A stretch of 64,000 nt of DNA from Anaeromicropila populeti (lineage in GTDB: Bacteria; Bacillota; Clostridia; Lachnospirales; Lachnospiraceae): assembly GCF_900112775.1 (NCBI RefSeq), contig NZ_FOYZ01000007.1, forward strand, positions 111,445 to 175,444. Reading direction: 5' to 3'. The position numbers and the translations under genes were made by a program. Below the pieces are notes generated by a model. It saw nothing but the letters and a program-made list of their open reading frames with translations. It had not been told where the DNA came from and did not search any database. Below, in pieces: positions 1 to 8,231 of the stretch (positions are counted from its first letter, which is position 1; every line of letters begins with the position of its first letter).

Positions 1-850
1 ACACCTTATTCTCCAGCTGCTTCACTAACATTTCAGGAGAACTGCCAATGACTTCAAAACCGCCAAAATTGAAATAATAGAGATATGGAGAAGGGTTCAG
101 CTCCCTCAACGCTTTATATAGAATAAATCCTTCTTGTTCTGTTTCGATTGTCCACCTTTGGGAAAGTACTGTCTGAAAAATATGTCCTTCGATAATATAC
201 TCTTTTATCTTCTCCACTTTTTGACTGTATTCTTCAAGTGTGTCTGATTTTTTAATAATTTTCCCATCCAGTCTCAGTGCTGTCTGCGCTTTCTGTTTAA
301 CTTCTTCATAACCCTCCGTTACTGCTTCCACAAGTTCCTTAGCCATTGACATCCCCAGCTCTCTTCCTGCTTCAGAATCCTCCTCCAAAACGACTGCTGT
401 CAATGTTTCTGCCACATGATCGATTACAAAAAATTCTTTTGTATACATTAAATAAATCGTTTCAATTCCAATCTCATCGCTATTATCATCTGGAATATCC
501 TCTGTATAACGTACAAAATCATAACCCATATTACCAACTAATCCGCCTATAAATGCTAGTTCTCCATCATCTTTTGTTACCTGAAAATTGCTGTAATATT
601 CCTTCAACAAAAGAAATGGATTTCCTTCCTTCACTTCTTTTGTGCCATCTCTCTTTTCAATTACAAGCTGATTTCCTTCCGAATGAATGATTTCAGCTGG
701 CTCTTTTCCAAAAATAGAGTATCGGCCATTATTTTTATCGTAACTTTCTAGTAAAAAACCTAGTTTGTTTCCTACAAATCCTTCATATAACCCAATCGTT
801 GTTTCGTTTACAATACTGACTGTTTTTCGATATGCTCTTAATTTTCTCAT
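1..850 (-). CDS. trpE: anthranilate synthase component I, N-terminal part (cut by window edge)
   Basis: Aminase/synthase subunit that turns chorismate into anthranilate, the first committed step of tryptophan synthesis. About 283 residues are visible, starting at an ATG at 848-850 behind a GAGAGGAG ribosome site; the C-terminal catalytic half lies left of the window. Family landmarks seen are GHIFQTVLSQR, LRELNPSPYLYY and IGSSPEMLV, the usual order in TrpE/PabB proteins. TrpE is preferred over PabB because the gene follows a T-box leader whose features fit tRNA-Trp. The rest of a trp operon would be expected to the left. Confidence 0.9.
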   Translation of the reverse strand, partial: MRKLRAYRKTVSIVNETTIGLYEGFVGNKLGFLLESYDKNNGRYSIFGKEPAEIIHSEGNQLVIEKRDGTKEVKEGNPFLLLKEYYSNFQVTKDDGELAFIGGLVGNMGYDFVRYTEDIPDDNSDEIGIETIYLMYTKEFFVIDHVAETLTAVVLEEDSEAGRELGMSMAKELVEAVTEGYEEVKQKAQTALRLDGKIIKKSDTLEEYSQKVEKIKEYIIEGHIFQTVLSQRWTIETEQEGFILYKALRELNPSPYLYYFNFGGFEVIGSSPEMLVKQLENKV

Positions 851-869
851 AGTAACTCCTCTCTTTCTC

Positions 870-912
870 AATCAATTAGAAATCGTGTGTTCCACACACA
901 CACTTTGCCACA
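870..912. repeat. partial, diverged copy of the 58-nt interspersed palindrome
   Basis: Between the T-box terminator and the trpE start lies gtgtgttcc joined to acacacactttgcc, with an aatcaa block to its left. The same words make up the palindromes at 56308-56365 and 62482-62539, but this copy is rearranged or internally deleted. It is placed in the translated message upstream of the trpE ribosome site. Confidence 0.5.
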
Positions 913-919
913 AACAAAA

Positions 920-1305
920 AAGTCCCTAATAGACTGCATAACACAGACTATTAGGGACGAACGTATCGTGGTGCCACCCTGCTTTCTATCACGAACTGGC
1001 TCTTTATCCCAGCAGTTCTAGTTAATTAAACTGCATTCTATAAAAAAGCACAAAAAAAGTATTCTCCAAACCGGAAAATACCTGCCACCAATTCATATGA
1101 TAACTTTTTCGATACAGAAAAAATCGATATCTACCTCTATAACGTGAGGACACGGCCACAGCTACTTACGCTCTACACGGTTCACCTGGCATCTCCCAAA
1201 CCCATTCCTGACAGACTTCCATACCGGTTTCCACCCTCCCGGCTCTCTGCAATGTACCTTCTGAAAGTACTACTTTTGATCGCTGATTTTCTATTCATCT
1301 TTATT
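920..1305 (-). promoter_or_regulatory. T-box riboswitch leader controlling trpE (tryptophan type)
   Basis: The minus strand holds a classic T-box leader. The conserved antiterminator block AGGGTGGCACCACG is at 967-980, followed by a terminator hairpin with a T-run. The antiterminator bulge reads UGGC; C would pair with a G discriminator base, which bacterial tRNA-Trp carries. Upstream, an AGAGAG...GGTGG...ACCGG region looks like the stem I distal part, and a GAATGG sequence (TGG at 1202-1204) is the likely specifier codon. Uncharged tRNA-Trp should stabilise the antiterminator and allow trpE transcription. The specifier position is inferred, not folded. Confidence 0.88.
921..958 (-). terminator. 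attenuator hairpin of the trpE T-box
   Basis: Arms 922-936 and 944-958 pair over 15 bases with one mismatch, and the minus strand continues into a TTTTTTG tract (912-920). It lies directly behind the T-box consensus, so it is the regulated terminator of the leader. Confidence 0.88.
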
Positions 1306-1311
1306 GACTTA

Positions 1312-1340
1312 ATGATATCATTCTTTTATTTGTATGTCAA
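1312..1340 (-). promoter_or_regulatory. promoter of the trpE leader
   Basis: On the minus strand TTGACA (1335-1340) and TATCAT (1312-1317) are 17 bases apart. The predicted start near 1305 matches the 5' end of the T-box structure. Confidence 0.7.
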
Positions 1341-1426
1341 TTACTTTTATTAATAAAAATATCACTGGCACATTACGCAATCTAATGATATACTTAAAAC
1401 GACAGTATTAGAAATGAGGAGATAGC

Positions 1427-2863
1427 GTGTACAAAAAGAGAAAACGTATTATTATTATCACTTGCATAATATTAATTTTTCTAGTGATTTATTTTAGCAT
1501 TAGCTTATTTTTCAAAGAACGGTTTTATTTTGGTTCTGTCATTAATGGTGTGAATTACTGTGGAAAAACTGCTGATGAGGTTGAACGGAGCATTAATGAA
1601 ACTGTTCAGACTTATCAACTTACAATAGAAGGGCGGAATGGACTGATCGACTACATAAGTGCCGAAGATATTGATTATCATTATATACCAGATGGAACCA
1701 TTGAAAGACTTATGGAAACCCAAAATCCTTTTAAGTGGCCCATTGCCTTATTTGGAATGAATGACCTGGAAATGCATATTGAAGCTGGCTATGATTCTGA
1801 CTTATTATCAGATTTGGTGAATCATTTAGTTTTTCTTCAGGAAAAAAACAATATACCACCTGTTGATGCTTATATTAACTATAATGACACCGAGTATACT
1901 ATCATTCCAGAGGAAACTGGTGCTTACATTACCGAGAATGCCTTATATCAAAGCGTAAAACAGGCTGTGGAAGACGGCGCAGAACATTTATCTCTTGAGG
2001 AACTTGATATTTATGCTGTACCAAAGTATACCCAGAATTCTCCTGTGTTACTTCAGCTTACCAAAAAACTAAACACTTATCTGAATGTGGTAATTACCTA
2101 TGACTTTGATGACCGCAGTGAAATACTTGACCGCGTTTTTATTAAAGACTGGATGTACGTTACCTCTGATTTTGATGTGGATTTCAGCCTTGAGAAGGTC
2201 AGGGAATATGTAGACTATCTTGCCCGTACCTATAATACTTTTGGCTCAAAAAGAGAATTTATTGCTCATGACAATAGTCAGCTTACAGTCAGCGGCGGAG
2301 ATTATGGGTGGCTAATTAATCGAGCTCAGGAAACAGAAGCTATTGTTGAAATTATTAAAGAAGGTAAAAGTGTAACCAGAGAACCTGTCTATCAGCAAGT
2401 GGCTGTTTCACGGGCAACCAACGATATTGGCAACAGCTATGTTGAGATTGACCTTACCAATCAGCACCTTTGGGTATATAAAGAAGGCAACCTTGTCATT
2501 GATTCCGATTTGGTCAGTGGTAATATTAGCAAAAATCTAGGTACTCCAACTGGAATTTACCAGATTACTTACAAAGAACGAGAGGCTACTTTAGTTGGTG
2601 AGGATTATAGTTCCGCAGTAAAATACTGGATGCCTTTTTACTACAATGTTGGAATGCATGATGCCAGCTGGCGTAATGAATTTGGCGGGGACATTTATAA
2701 GACAAAAGGCTCCCACGGCTGTGTTAACCTCCCTCCCAAGGTTGCAAAGATTGTATTTGAAAACATTGAAAAGGGAACTCCTGTCGTTTGCTACAACGGT
2801 AAATTGATTAAAAAAACTGCTGAAGAAAATACAAGTAATTTAAGTAACAAAAAAAATAATTGA
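1427..2863 (+). CDS. membrane-anchored L,D-transpeptidase (YkuD)
   Basis: Cell-wall enzyme that makes or exchanges 3-3 type peptide crosslinks in peptidoglycan. 478 residues: one N-terminal membrane segment (about 8-29), a long extracellular region of the peptidoglycan-binding PG_binding_4 type (about 35-330), and a C-terminal YkuD domain with the catalytic motif SHGCVNLP near residue 436, where Cys is the nucleophile. The start is GTG at 1427, behind GAGGAG. A plausible promoter is CTGGCA (1365-1370) with TATACT (1389-1394). It is a single gene between the trpE leader and amtB; the next promoter overlaps its stop codon. Confidence 0.88.
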   Translation: MYKKRKRIIIITCIILIFLVIYFSISLFFKERFYFGSVINGVNYCGKTADEVERSINETVQTYQLTIEGRNGLIDYISAEDIDYHYIPDGTIERLMETQNPFKWPIALFGMNDLEMHIEAGYDSDLLSDLVNHLVFLQEKNNIPPVDAYINYNDTEYTIIPEETGAYITENALYQSVKQAVEDGAEHLSLEELDIYAVPKYTQNSPVLLQLTKKLNTYLNVVITYDFDDRSEILDRVFIKDWMYVTSDFDVDFSLEKVREYVDYLARTYNTFGSKREFIAHDNSQLTVSGGDYGWLINRAQETEAIVEIIKEGKSVTREPVYQQVAVSRATNDIGNSYVEIDLTNQHLWVYKEGNLVIDSDLVSGNISKNLGTPTGIYQITYKEREATLVGEDYSSAVKYWMPFYYNVGMHDASWRNEFGGDIYKTKGSHGCVNLPPKVAKIVFENIEKGTPVVCYNGKLIKKTAEENTSNLSNKKNN

Positions 2864-2887
2864 CATTTCCGAAAAAATATGTATACT
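2860..2887 (+). promoter_or_regulatory. promoter of the first amtB-glnB operon
   Basis: Consensus TTGACA (2860-2865) and TATACT (2882-2887) are separated by 16 bases. The -35 box overlaps the stop codon of the L,D-transpeptidase gene. Transcription should start around 2894-2896, only a few bases before the hairpin at 2902. Confidence 0.75.
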
Positions 2888-2901
2888 TTTGTTATATCGA
2901 A

Positions 2902-2950
2902 GGCGATAACCCATTATGTTTTAATAACATAAAGTTATTCGCCTTTTTTT
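2902..2950 (+). terminator. intrinsic-terminator-like leader hairpin upstream of amtB (possible attenuator)
   Basis: GGCGATAAC (2902-2910) pairs with GTTATTCGCC (2934-2943), enclosing a second perfect 7-bp stem (2914-2920 with 2926-2932), and is followed by seven T. It may also end the upstream gene. Because it begins just after the predicted amtB start point, read-through must be allowed for amtB expression, which suggests regulated antitermination. Confidence 0.7.
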
Positions 2951-2986
2951 GTTTACAAAAAGAACCTAAGAAGGGAATGTATTATC

Positions 2987-4234
2987 ATGGAAATTAGTTT
3001 AGCAAACAGCGCATTTATTATAATGTGCTCAGCATTTGTCTTTCTTATGACTCCAGGATTAGCATTATTTTATTCTGGACTGGAAAGAAGAAAAAATACT
3101 TTGAACACCTTAATGTCCTGTTTCTTTATTTGCGGAGTTGGCTCTATTCTCTGGGTAGCGTTTGGGTATTCGTTATCCTTTGGAACCGATCACGGTGGAT
3201 TCATTGGCAGTTTAAGCAATGCTTTTTTTAACGGAGTTGGTGCCGAACCAAATCCTGCTTACTCCAGTACACTTCCAGAAAGCCTATTTGCTGTATTTCA
3301 AATGATGTTTGCTATTATCACACCTGCTCTTATATGTGGTGCTGTAGCAGGAAGAATGAAGTTTTCTGCACTGTTCATTTTTATCACTGCATGGTCTATC
3401 ATTGTATACTATCCTTTAGCACATATGGTGTGGGGCGATGGTGGATTTATAAGAGAGTTAAATTGTATTGATTTTGCCGGCGGAAACGTAGTGCATATCA
3501 GTTCTGGTATTTCAGGGCTTGTTGCATGTATTATGCTTGGAAAGAGACGCGGATTCGGAATGGTATCCTATAAGCCACATAACATTCCATTTGTGATTCT
3601 CGGTGCTGGTCTTCTATGGTTTGGCTGGTTCGGATTTAATGGCGGAAGTGCTTTAGCAGCAGACGGTTTAGCAGTTCATGCCATTCTTACTACAAATACT
3701 TCAGCAGCAACAGCCATGCTTTCATGGATGCTTCTAGAAAGAATTATACATGGAAAGCCTACTGCTTTAGGTACAGCTACAGGCGCAGTTGTTGGTCTTG
3801 TAGCAATTACACCAGGTGCTGGGTTTGTATCCATTTGGGCTTCCATGATTATTGGTGCATTAGTCAGCCCGATCTGCTATTTTACTATGACAAAGATAAA
3901 GGAAAAGTTTGGATATGATGACGCACTTGATGCTTTTGGATGTCATGGAATCGGCGGTGTCTGGGGCGGTATTGCAACTGGCATATTTGCACAGAGATCC
4001 ATTAACAGCACAGCGAAATGGGATGGTCTGTTCTTTGGAGAAACCAAGCTATTTGTTGCACAAATTATAAGTATTGTTATTACTATGGTTTTTGCAGGCG
4101 CTGCAACCTTTGTTATTCTATTTATTATGAAAAAATTTATGAGTATTCGTGTTACTCCTGAAGAAGAAGCACAGGGACTTGATATTACAGAACACAGTGA
4201 ATCTGCATACCCTGCTTTTACAGGTTTAGATTAA
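2987..4234 (+). CDS. amtB: ammonium transporter (Amt family), first copy
   Basis: Membrane channel for ammonium/ammonia uptake. 415 residues with about 11 hydrophobic segments. The conserved pore histidines are visible in DFAGGNVVH and DAFGCHGIGG, and the C-terminal tail ends in the GLDITEH block typical of Amt proteins that bind PII. The start has an AAGAAGGGA ribosome site. The gene is followed after 30 bases by a PII gene, the normal operon in which PII plugs the channel when nitrogen is plentiful. Only about 30-35% like the second Amt in this window by eye. Confidence 0.93.
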   Translation: MEISLANSAFIIMCSAFVFLMTPGLALFYSGLERRKNTLNTLMSCFFICGVGSILWVAFGYSLSFGTDHGGFIGSLSNAFFNGVGAEPNPAYSSTLPESLFAVFQMMFAIITPALICGAVAGRMKFSALFIFITAWSIIVYYPLAHMVWGDGGFIRELNCIDFAGGNVVHISSGISGLVACIMLGKRRGFGMVSYKPHNIPFVILGAGLLWFGWFGFNGGSALAADGLAVHAILTTNTSAATAMLSWMLLERIIHGKPTALGTATGAVVGLVAITPGAGFVSIWASMIIGALVSPICYFTMTKIKEKFGYDDALDAFGCHGIGGVWGGIATGIFAQRSINSTAKWDGLFFGETKLFVAQIISIVITMVFAGAATFVILFIMKKFMSIRVTPEEEAQGLDITEHSESAYPAFTGLD

Positions 4235-4264
4235 ACTAATAAAAATTGAAAAGAAGGTGATTAC

Positions 4265-4603
4265 ATGAAAAAAATTGAAGCCATCATTCGTCCTGAGAAA
4301 CTGGAGCCATTAAAGACAGCATTGCTTCAAAGGGAATTCAACGGTCTTACTATTAATCAGGTACTTGGCTGCGGAAAGCAGATGGGATTTACAGAATCCA
4401 TTCAGGGAAATACCATAATGCTGAATACTTTATCCAAAGTTGAAATTCGTATTGTTGTACCAGATGAGCGGCTAGCTGAAATTATTGAAACTATCACCTC
4501 TGTTGCTGAAACTGGTGAGTATGGTGATGGTAAGATTTTTATATCCGATGTATTGGACTGCATTAGAATCCGTACAAAAGAACACGGTGACAAAGCACTG
4601 TAA
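4265..4603 (+). CDS. PII-family nitrogen regulator, divergent T-loop
   Basis: Trimeric signal protein that senses ATP/ADP/2-oxoglutarate and gates the Amt channel. 112 residues with the PII start (MKKIEAIIRPEKLEPLK) and the C-terminal signature YGDGKIFISDVLDCIRIRT. The T-loop (about residues 37-55) lacks the RGAEY tyrosine that is uridylylated in GlnB/GlnK; it reads ESIQGNTIML instead, so covalent control at that site is not possible. It is co-transcribed with the upstream amtB. GlnK-like or NifI-like naming is not decided from sequence alone. Confidence 0.88.
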   Translation: MKKIEAIIRPEKLEPLKTALLQREFNGLTINQVLGCGKQMGFTESIQGNTIMLNTLSKVEIRIVVPDERLAEIIETITSVAETGEYGDGKIFISDVLDCIRIRTKEHGDKAL

Positions 4604-4632
4604 CATTTTTTATCATGTACTTTCAAAAAAGT

Positions 4633-4660
4633 TTGACTTTTATTTTTTTCTATGTAGAAT
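4633..4660 (+). promoter_or_regulatory. probable promoter of the 11-residue-repeat protein
   Basis: TTGACT (4633-4638) with TAGAAT (4655-4660), spacing 16; an alternative -10, TATAAT, lies at 4661-4666 but would give an overlong spacer. Confidence 0.45.
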
Positions 4661-4709
4661 TATAATAGGTAATTGAGGATATAATTATTATAGAAAGGAA
4701 GTAGAGTAC

Positions 4710-5273
4710 ATGAAAAAAATCATTAAGTTTCTATTTACCGCTTTTTCTCTTGTTGCTGTTGCTGGCAGCATATATTACTTTATGAAAAATGGTCATAAAA
4801 GGAATGATACTGATTTTGATGATTTTGACGATTTCGATGATAATGAATTTGGTGAACATCCTAATCTCTCAAATGATTCAGACAAAAACTCTTCAAATGC
4901 TTCTGCTGAAAGAGAATATGTTACGTTGAATTTGGATAATGTGAAGGAAACTGCTTCTCAAGTAGCAGATAATGTGAAAGAGGCAGCTTCCCAGGTGGCT
5001 GGAGATGTAAAAGAATCTGCCTCTAAAATTGCCGACGAGGTAAAAGATTCGGCCTCTATTATTGCAAATGATGTGAGGATTTCTGCTTCTATTATTGCCG
5101 ACGAAGTTAAGGATTCTGCTTCTAAAATTGCTTATGATGTAAAAGATGGCGCAAAAGACATCATTTCACATGTTAAAAATTCAGAAGAGGATACAAATGT
5201 TACCGTAATAGACTTAGACGAAGAGATTTCAGACAGCACAGAACAAGATAAAGAGAATATAGCAAGTATGTAA
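4710..5273 (+). CDS. membrane-anchored protein with eight 11-residue amphipathic repeats
   Basis: Function unknown. 187 residues: an N-terminal membrane segment (about 5-25), an acidic DFDD-rich stretch (34-46), then about residues 78-156 in near-perfect 11-residue units of the pattern VK-x-x-AS-x-(I/V)A-x-(D/E), and an acidic tail. Such undecad helices occur in YtxH-like, LEA-like and apolipoprotein-like proteins that lie along membranes. The repeat is also visible in DNA as 33-bp units (about 4941-5174), implying recent tandem expansion. AGAAAGGAAGT precedes the ATG. It has its own terminator and probably its own promoter. Confidence 0.7.
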   Translation: MKKIIKFLFTAFSLVAVAGSIYYFMKNGHKRNDTDFDDFDDFDDNEFGEHPNLSNDSDKNSSNASAEREYVTLNLDNVKETASQVADNVKEAASQVAGDVKESASKIADEVKDSASIIANDVRISASIIADEVKDSASKIAYDVKDGAKDIISHVKNSEEDTNVTVIDLDEEISDSTEQDKENIASM

Positions 5274-5276
5274 TAA

Positions 5277-5313
5277 GAAGACAGATTCAGTCAAGCTGAA
5301 TCTGTCTTCTTGC
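5277..5313 (+). terminator. intrinsic terminator after the repeat protein
   Basis: Perfect 14-bp stem (5277-5290 with 5296-5309), 5-base loop, then TTGCTTT. It separates this plus-strand gene from the convergent ABC exporter. Confidence 0.8.
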
Positions 5314-5331
5314 TTTAAAATAAAAGTCATT

Positions 5332-7065
5332 CTATTTTGTCATGGTATATAGTTTGCTGTAAATGCCACCTTTTTTCAGCAGTTCTTCATGTGTTCCCTG
5401 CTCCTTAATTCCATCTTCGGTCAATACAATAATATGTTTTGCATTACGTATTGTGGTTAACCTATGTGCTATCACAAACGTCGTTCTATTTTTAGCTAAC
5501 TTTTCTAAAGACTCCTGAACAATTTTTTCACTTTCATTATCTAATGCAGAGGTTGCTTCGTCAAAAATCAGAATAGACGGATCTTTTAAAAATACCCTGG
5601 CGATACTAAGGCGCTGCTTCTGGCCCCCTGAAAGCTTAATTCCCCTTTGTCCTATATACGTATCATATCCATCTGGCAGTTCCATTATAAAATCATGGGC
5701 ATTGGCATTCTTTGCAGCCTCGATTACCTGCTCCCTGGTTGCTTCTAGCTTTCCATATCGTATATTATCTATTACAGTACCTGCAAACAAATAAACATCT
5801 TGCTGCACAACACCTATATTTTTTCTTAGTGATTTTAATTGAATATCCCGAATATTTATTCCATCTATTTTAATCTCACCTGATGTAGTCTCGTAAAATC
5901 TGGGAATTAAACTGCACATGGTTGTTTTTCCTACACCGGAAGAACCAACCAAAGCCATGTATTCTCCTGCTTTTACCTTTAAGTTAATATTTCGGAACAC
6001 TTCATTTATAGTATCCTGATATTTAAAAGCTACGTCTGAAAACTCAATATCCCCTTTGGGATTAACTAACTCGATGGCACCCTTACTATCTATAATATCA
6101 GGCTCAATCTCCAGTATATCCATAAACCGGTTAAATCCCGTAATTCCATTTTGAAATTGTTCTGTAAAATTTATTAACTTTTGGACTGGTTCAATCAGGT
6201 TATTAATATATAGTAAAAATGTAATCAAATCCGCCATGTTAATGGTATCCTTGCTAATGAACGCAGCCCCTCCAATAATAACAGCAATATTTAATAATGA
6301 AATAAAAAAACCAAGTCCTGCATGAAAATTTGCCATATTTAAATAACTGCTTCTCTTACTATTAACAAATCTGTCATTACCCATTTTGAAATGTTCTATT
6401 TCCAGTTCTTCGTTTGCAAAAGATTTCACCACCCTTATTCCTGATAAGTTATCCTCTACCTGTGCATTTATTTCTGCTACCCGTTCTCTGTTTCTCTTAA
6501 AGGCCGCATGCATCTTTTTTCGAATAAACATTGCAAACAAAACCATAATAGGAATAAATGCAAATACAACCAGTGTAAGCCACGGATTTACATTTAATAA
6601 AATAACAAAGGCGCCTGTTATTTTGATAAAGGATATCACTACATCTTCTGGTCCATGATGGCATAGTTCTGTAATATCAAATAAGTCATTTGTTATTCTT
6701 GACATAAGCTGGCCTGTCTTTTGATTATCATAGAAATTAAATGACAACTTTTGATAGTGCTCAAATAACTCATTTCTCATGTCATATTCCATATAAGCAC
6801 CCATCATATGGCCTTTATAGGTAACAAAATAATTACAGACAAATTGAATTACGGCAAGTCCAAGCATAATCAGTCCCAGCCTGGCTATGATGGTAACAGC
6901 GTCATTACTGTTATAGTCAGGTAATACTGTATTGGTAATATATCGAATAATTAATGGGTTTACTAATGTTATGCCTGCCACAATGAATGCACAAAACATA
7001 TCTAATAGGAACAATCCCATATATGGCTTATAAAAAGAAAAAAACTTCTTTGTTCTATTATTCAT
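5332..7065 (-). CDS. ABC-type exporter, fused membrane and ATPase domains
   Basis: Half-transporter expected to work as a dimer, exporting lipid, peptide or drug; the substrate cannot be read from sequence. 577 residues: six membrane helices in the first 310 residues (ABC_membrane type), then an ATPase domain with Walker A GSSGVGKT (374-381), Q-loop VVQQDV, signature LSGGQ (478-482), Walker B ILIFDE (498-503) and the switch His in IAHRL. The start has an AAAGGATG ribosome site. It is a monocistronic minus-strand gene behind the pfkA terminator, so no partner half-transporter is evident. Confidence 0.9.
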   Translation of the reverse strand: MNNRTKKFFSFYKPYMGLFLLDMFCAFIVAGITLVNPLIIRYITNTVLPDYNSNDAVTIIARLGLIMLGLAVIQFVCNYFVTYKGHMMGAYMEYDMRNELFEHYQKLSFNFYDNQKTGQLMSRITNDLFDITELCHHGPEDVVISFIKITGAFVILLNVNPWLTLVVFAFIPIMVLFAMFIRKKMHAAFKRNRERVAEINAQVEDNLSGIRVVKSFANEELEIEHFKMGNDRFVNSKRSSYLNMANFHAGLGFFISLLNIAVIIGGAAFISKDTINMADLITFLLYINNLIEPVQKLINFTEQFQNGITGFNRFMDILEIEPDIIDSKGAIELVNPKGDIEFSDVAFKYQDTINEVFRNINLKVKAGEYMALVGSSGVGKTTMCSLIPRFYETTSGEIKIDGINIRDIQLKSLRKNIGVVQQDVYLFAGTVIDNIRYGKLEATREQVIEAAKNANAHDFIMELPDGYDTYIGQRGIKLSGGQKQRLSIARVFLKDPSILIFDEATSALDNESEKIVQESLEKLAKNRTTFVIAHRLTTIRNAKHIIVLTEDGIKEQGTHEELLKKGGIYSKLYTMTK

Positions 7066-7080
7066 TTTTCATCCTTTCAA

Positions 7081-7122
7081 GTAAAAACAAGGCCTACAAC
7101 AGATATTACTCTGTCATAGACC
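7081..7122 (-). terminator. intrinsic terminator of the dnaE-pfkA operon
   Basis: On the minus strand GGTCTATGACAGA (7122-7110) pairs, with some mismatches and wobble pairs, with TCTGTTGTAGGCC (7103-7091) and is followed by TTGTTTTT. Confidence 0.65.
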
Positions 7123-7145
7123 CTCACATTATCTTCAGAAAATAA

Positions 7146-8120
7146 TTATCTAGATAACTTCCTAGACATATCATACATGTACTGATCAATATCCTTTGTC
7201 ATTGAAAGTGCTTCTTGAATATCAAAGTCTACAAAACTGCCTTCTTTATATCCAACCACTCTGTTTGAGGCACCTTGACATAATAAATCTACTGCTCTTG
7301 CTCCCATCATAGAGGCATATACCCTGTCCTTACACGTTGGACTTCCGCCACGCTGAATATGTCCAATAATGGTAGCTCTTGCTTCCATACCTGTAGCAGC
7401 TTCTACCTTTTTCGCAAGTTCTTCGGATCGTCCAATTCCTTCCGCATTTACAATAATATAGTGCTTCTTTCCTTTATTTCTTTTTTCAATAATATTATTG
7501 ATAATTGCCTGCTCGTCGAAATCATATCGCTCGGTAATTAAAATCTGCTCTGCTCCATTTGCTATACCGCACCATAATGCAATATATCCTGCATTTCTTC
7601 CCATTACCTCAATAACACTACATCTTTCATGTGAAGTAGACGTGTCACGGATTTTATCAATTGCTTCCATCGCTGTATTAACAGCTGTGTCAAAGCCAAT
7701 GGTATATTCCGTACAGGCAATGTCAAGGTCAATTGTTCCTGGAAGGCCAATGGTGTTAATACCTAAATTAGCCAGTTTTCTGGCACCTTGAAAGGAACCA
7801 TCTCCACCAATTACAACTAATCCATCAATACCGTGTTTTTCACAGATTTCTGCACCCTTTTTCTGCCCTTCCTCAGTTCTGAATTCAGCACATCTTGCTG
7901 TGTAAAGAATAGTACCGCCTCTTCCAATAATATCAGCCACACTATATGCGTCCATATCGAAAATATCTTCTTCTAACAGACCACTATAGCCTCTGCGGAT
8001 ACCCTTCACCTTTTTTCCATTCGCTAATGCTGTTCTTACAACTGCACGAATCGCTGCATTCATACCTGGTGCATCTCCACCACTTGTCAAAACACCTATT
8101 GTATTTATTTCCTTTGTCAT
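7146..8120 (-). CDS. pfkA: ATP-dependent 6-phosphofructokinase
   Basis: Phosphorylates fructose 6-phosphate at the committed step of glycolysis. 324 residues from the ATG at 8118-8120, chosen because GGAGG lies just upstream and the family start (INTIGVLTSGGDAPGMN) follows at once; an upstream in-frame ATG would add 21 atypical residues. GGDGS in the nucleotide site marks the ATP type. The catalytic loop is PGTIDLD where most family members have PGTIDND, so the catalytic Asp is kept but the next Asn is Leu. It lies 111 bases downstream of dnaE, a common Firmicute arrangement. Confidence 0.95.
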   Translation of the reverse strand: MTKEINTIGVLTSGGDAPGMNAAIRAVVRTALANGKKVKGIRRGYSGLLEEDIFDMDAYSVADIIGRGGTILYTARCAEFRTEEGQKKGAEICEKHGIDGLVVIGGDGSFQGARKLANLGINTIGLPGTIDLDIACTEYTIGFDTAVNTAMEAIDKIRDTSTSHERCSVIEVMGRNAGYIALWCGIANGAEQILITERYDFDEQAIINNIIEKRNKGKKHYIIVNAEGIGRSEELAKKVEAATGMEARATIIGHIQRGGSPTCKDRVYASMMGARAVDLLCQGASNRVVGYKEGSFVDFDIQEALSMTKDIDQYMYDMSRKLSR

Positions 8121-8231
8121 TTTTATACCTCCACACGAATTATATATAGTAAAAAATAAGTAAATCATTGTTAAAAAATTCACTTATCACAATACATGCC
8201 CTGCAAAAATTAATCATTTACCATTTTACCT

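Noticed and set aside
1144-1353. Open frame of 69 codons on the plus strand
   Set aside because: It lies inside the T-box leader on the opposite strand and shows no ribosome site or protein-like composition.
2891-2910. Antiterminator stem GTTA..TCG/CGATAAC competing with the amtB leader terminator
   Set aside because: The left part would lie upstream of the predicted transcription start, so only a 4-bp stem remains; kept only as a weak note in the finding.
4941-5174. Possible CRISPR array because of 33-base periodicity
   Set aside because: The repeats are contiguous, degenerate and in frame in a coding gene, with no spacers.
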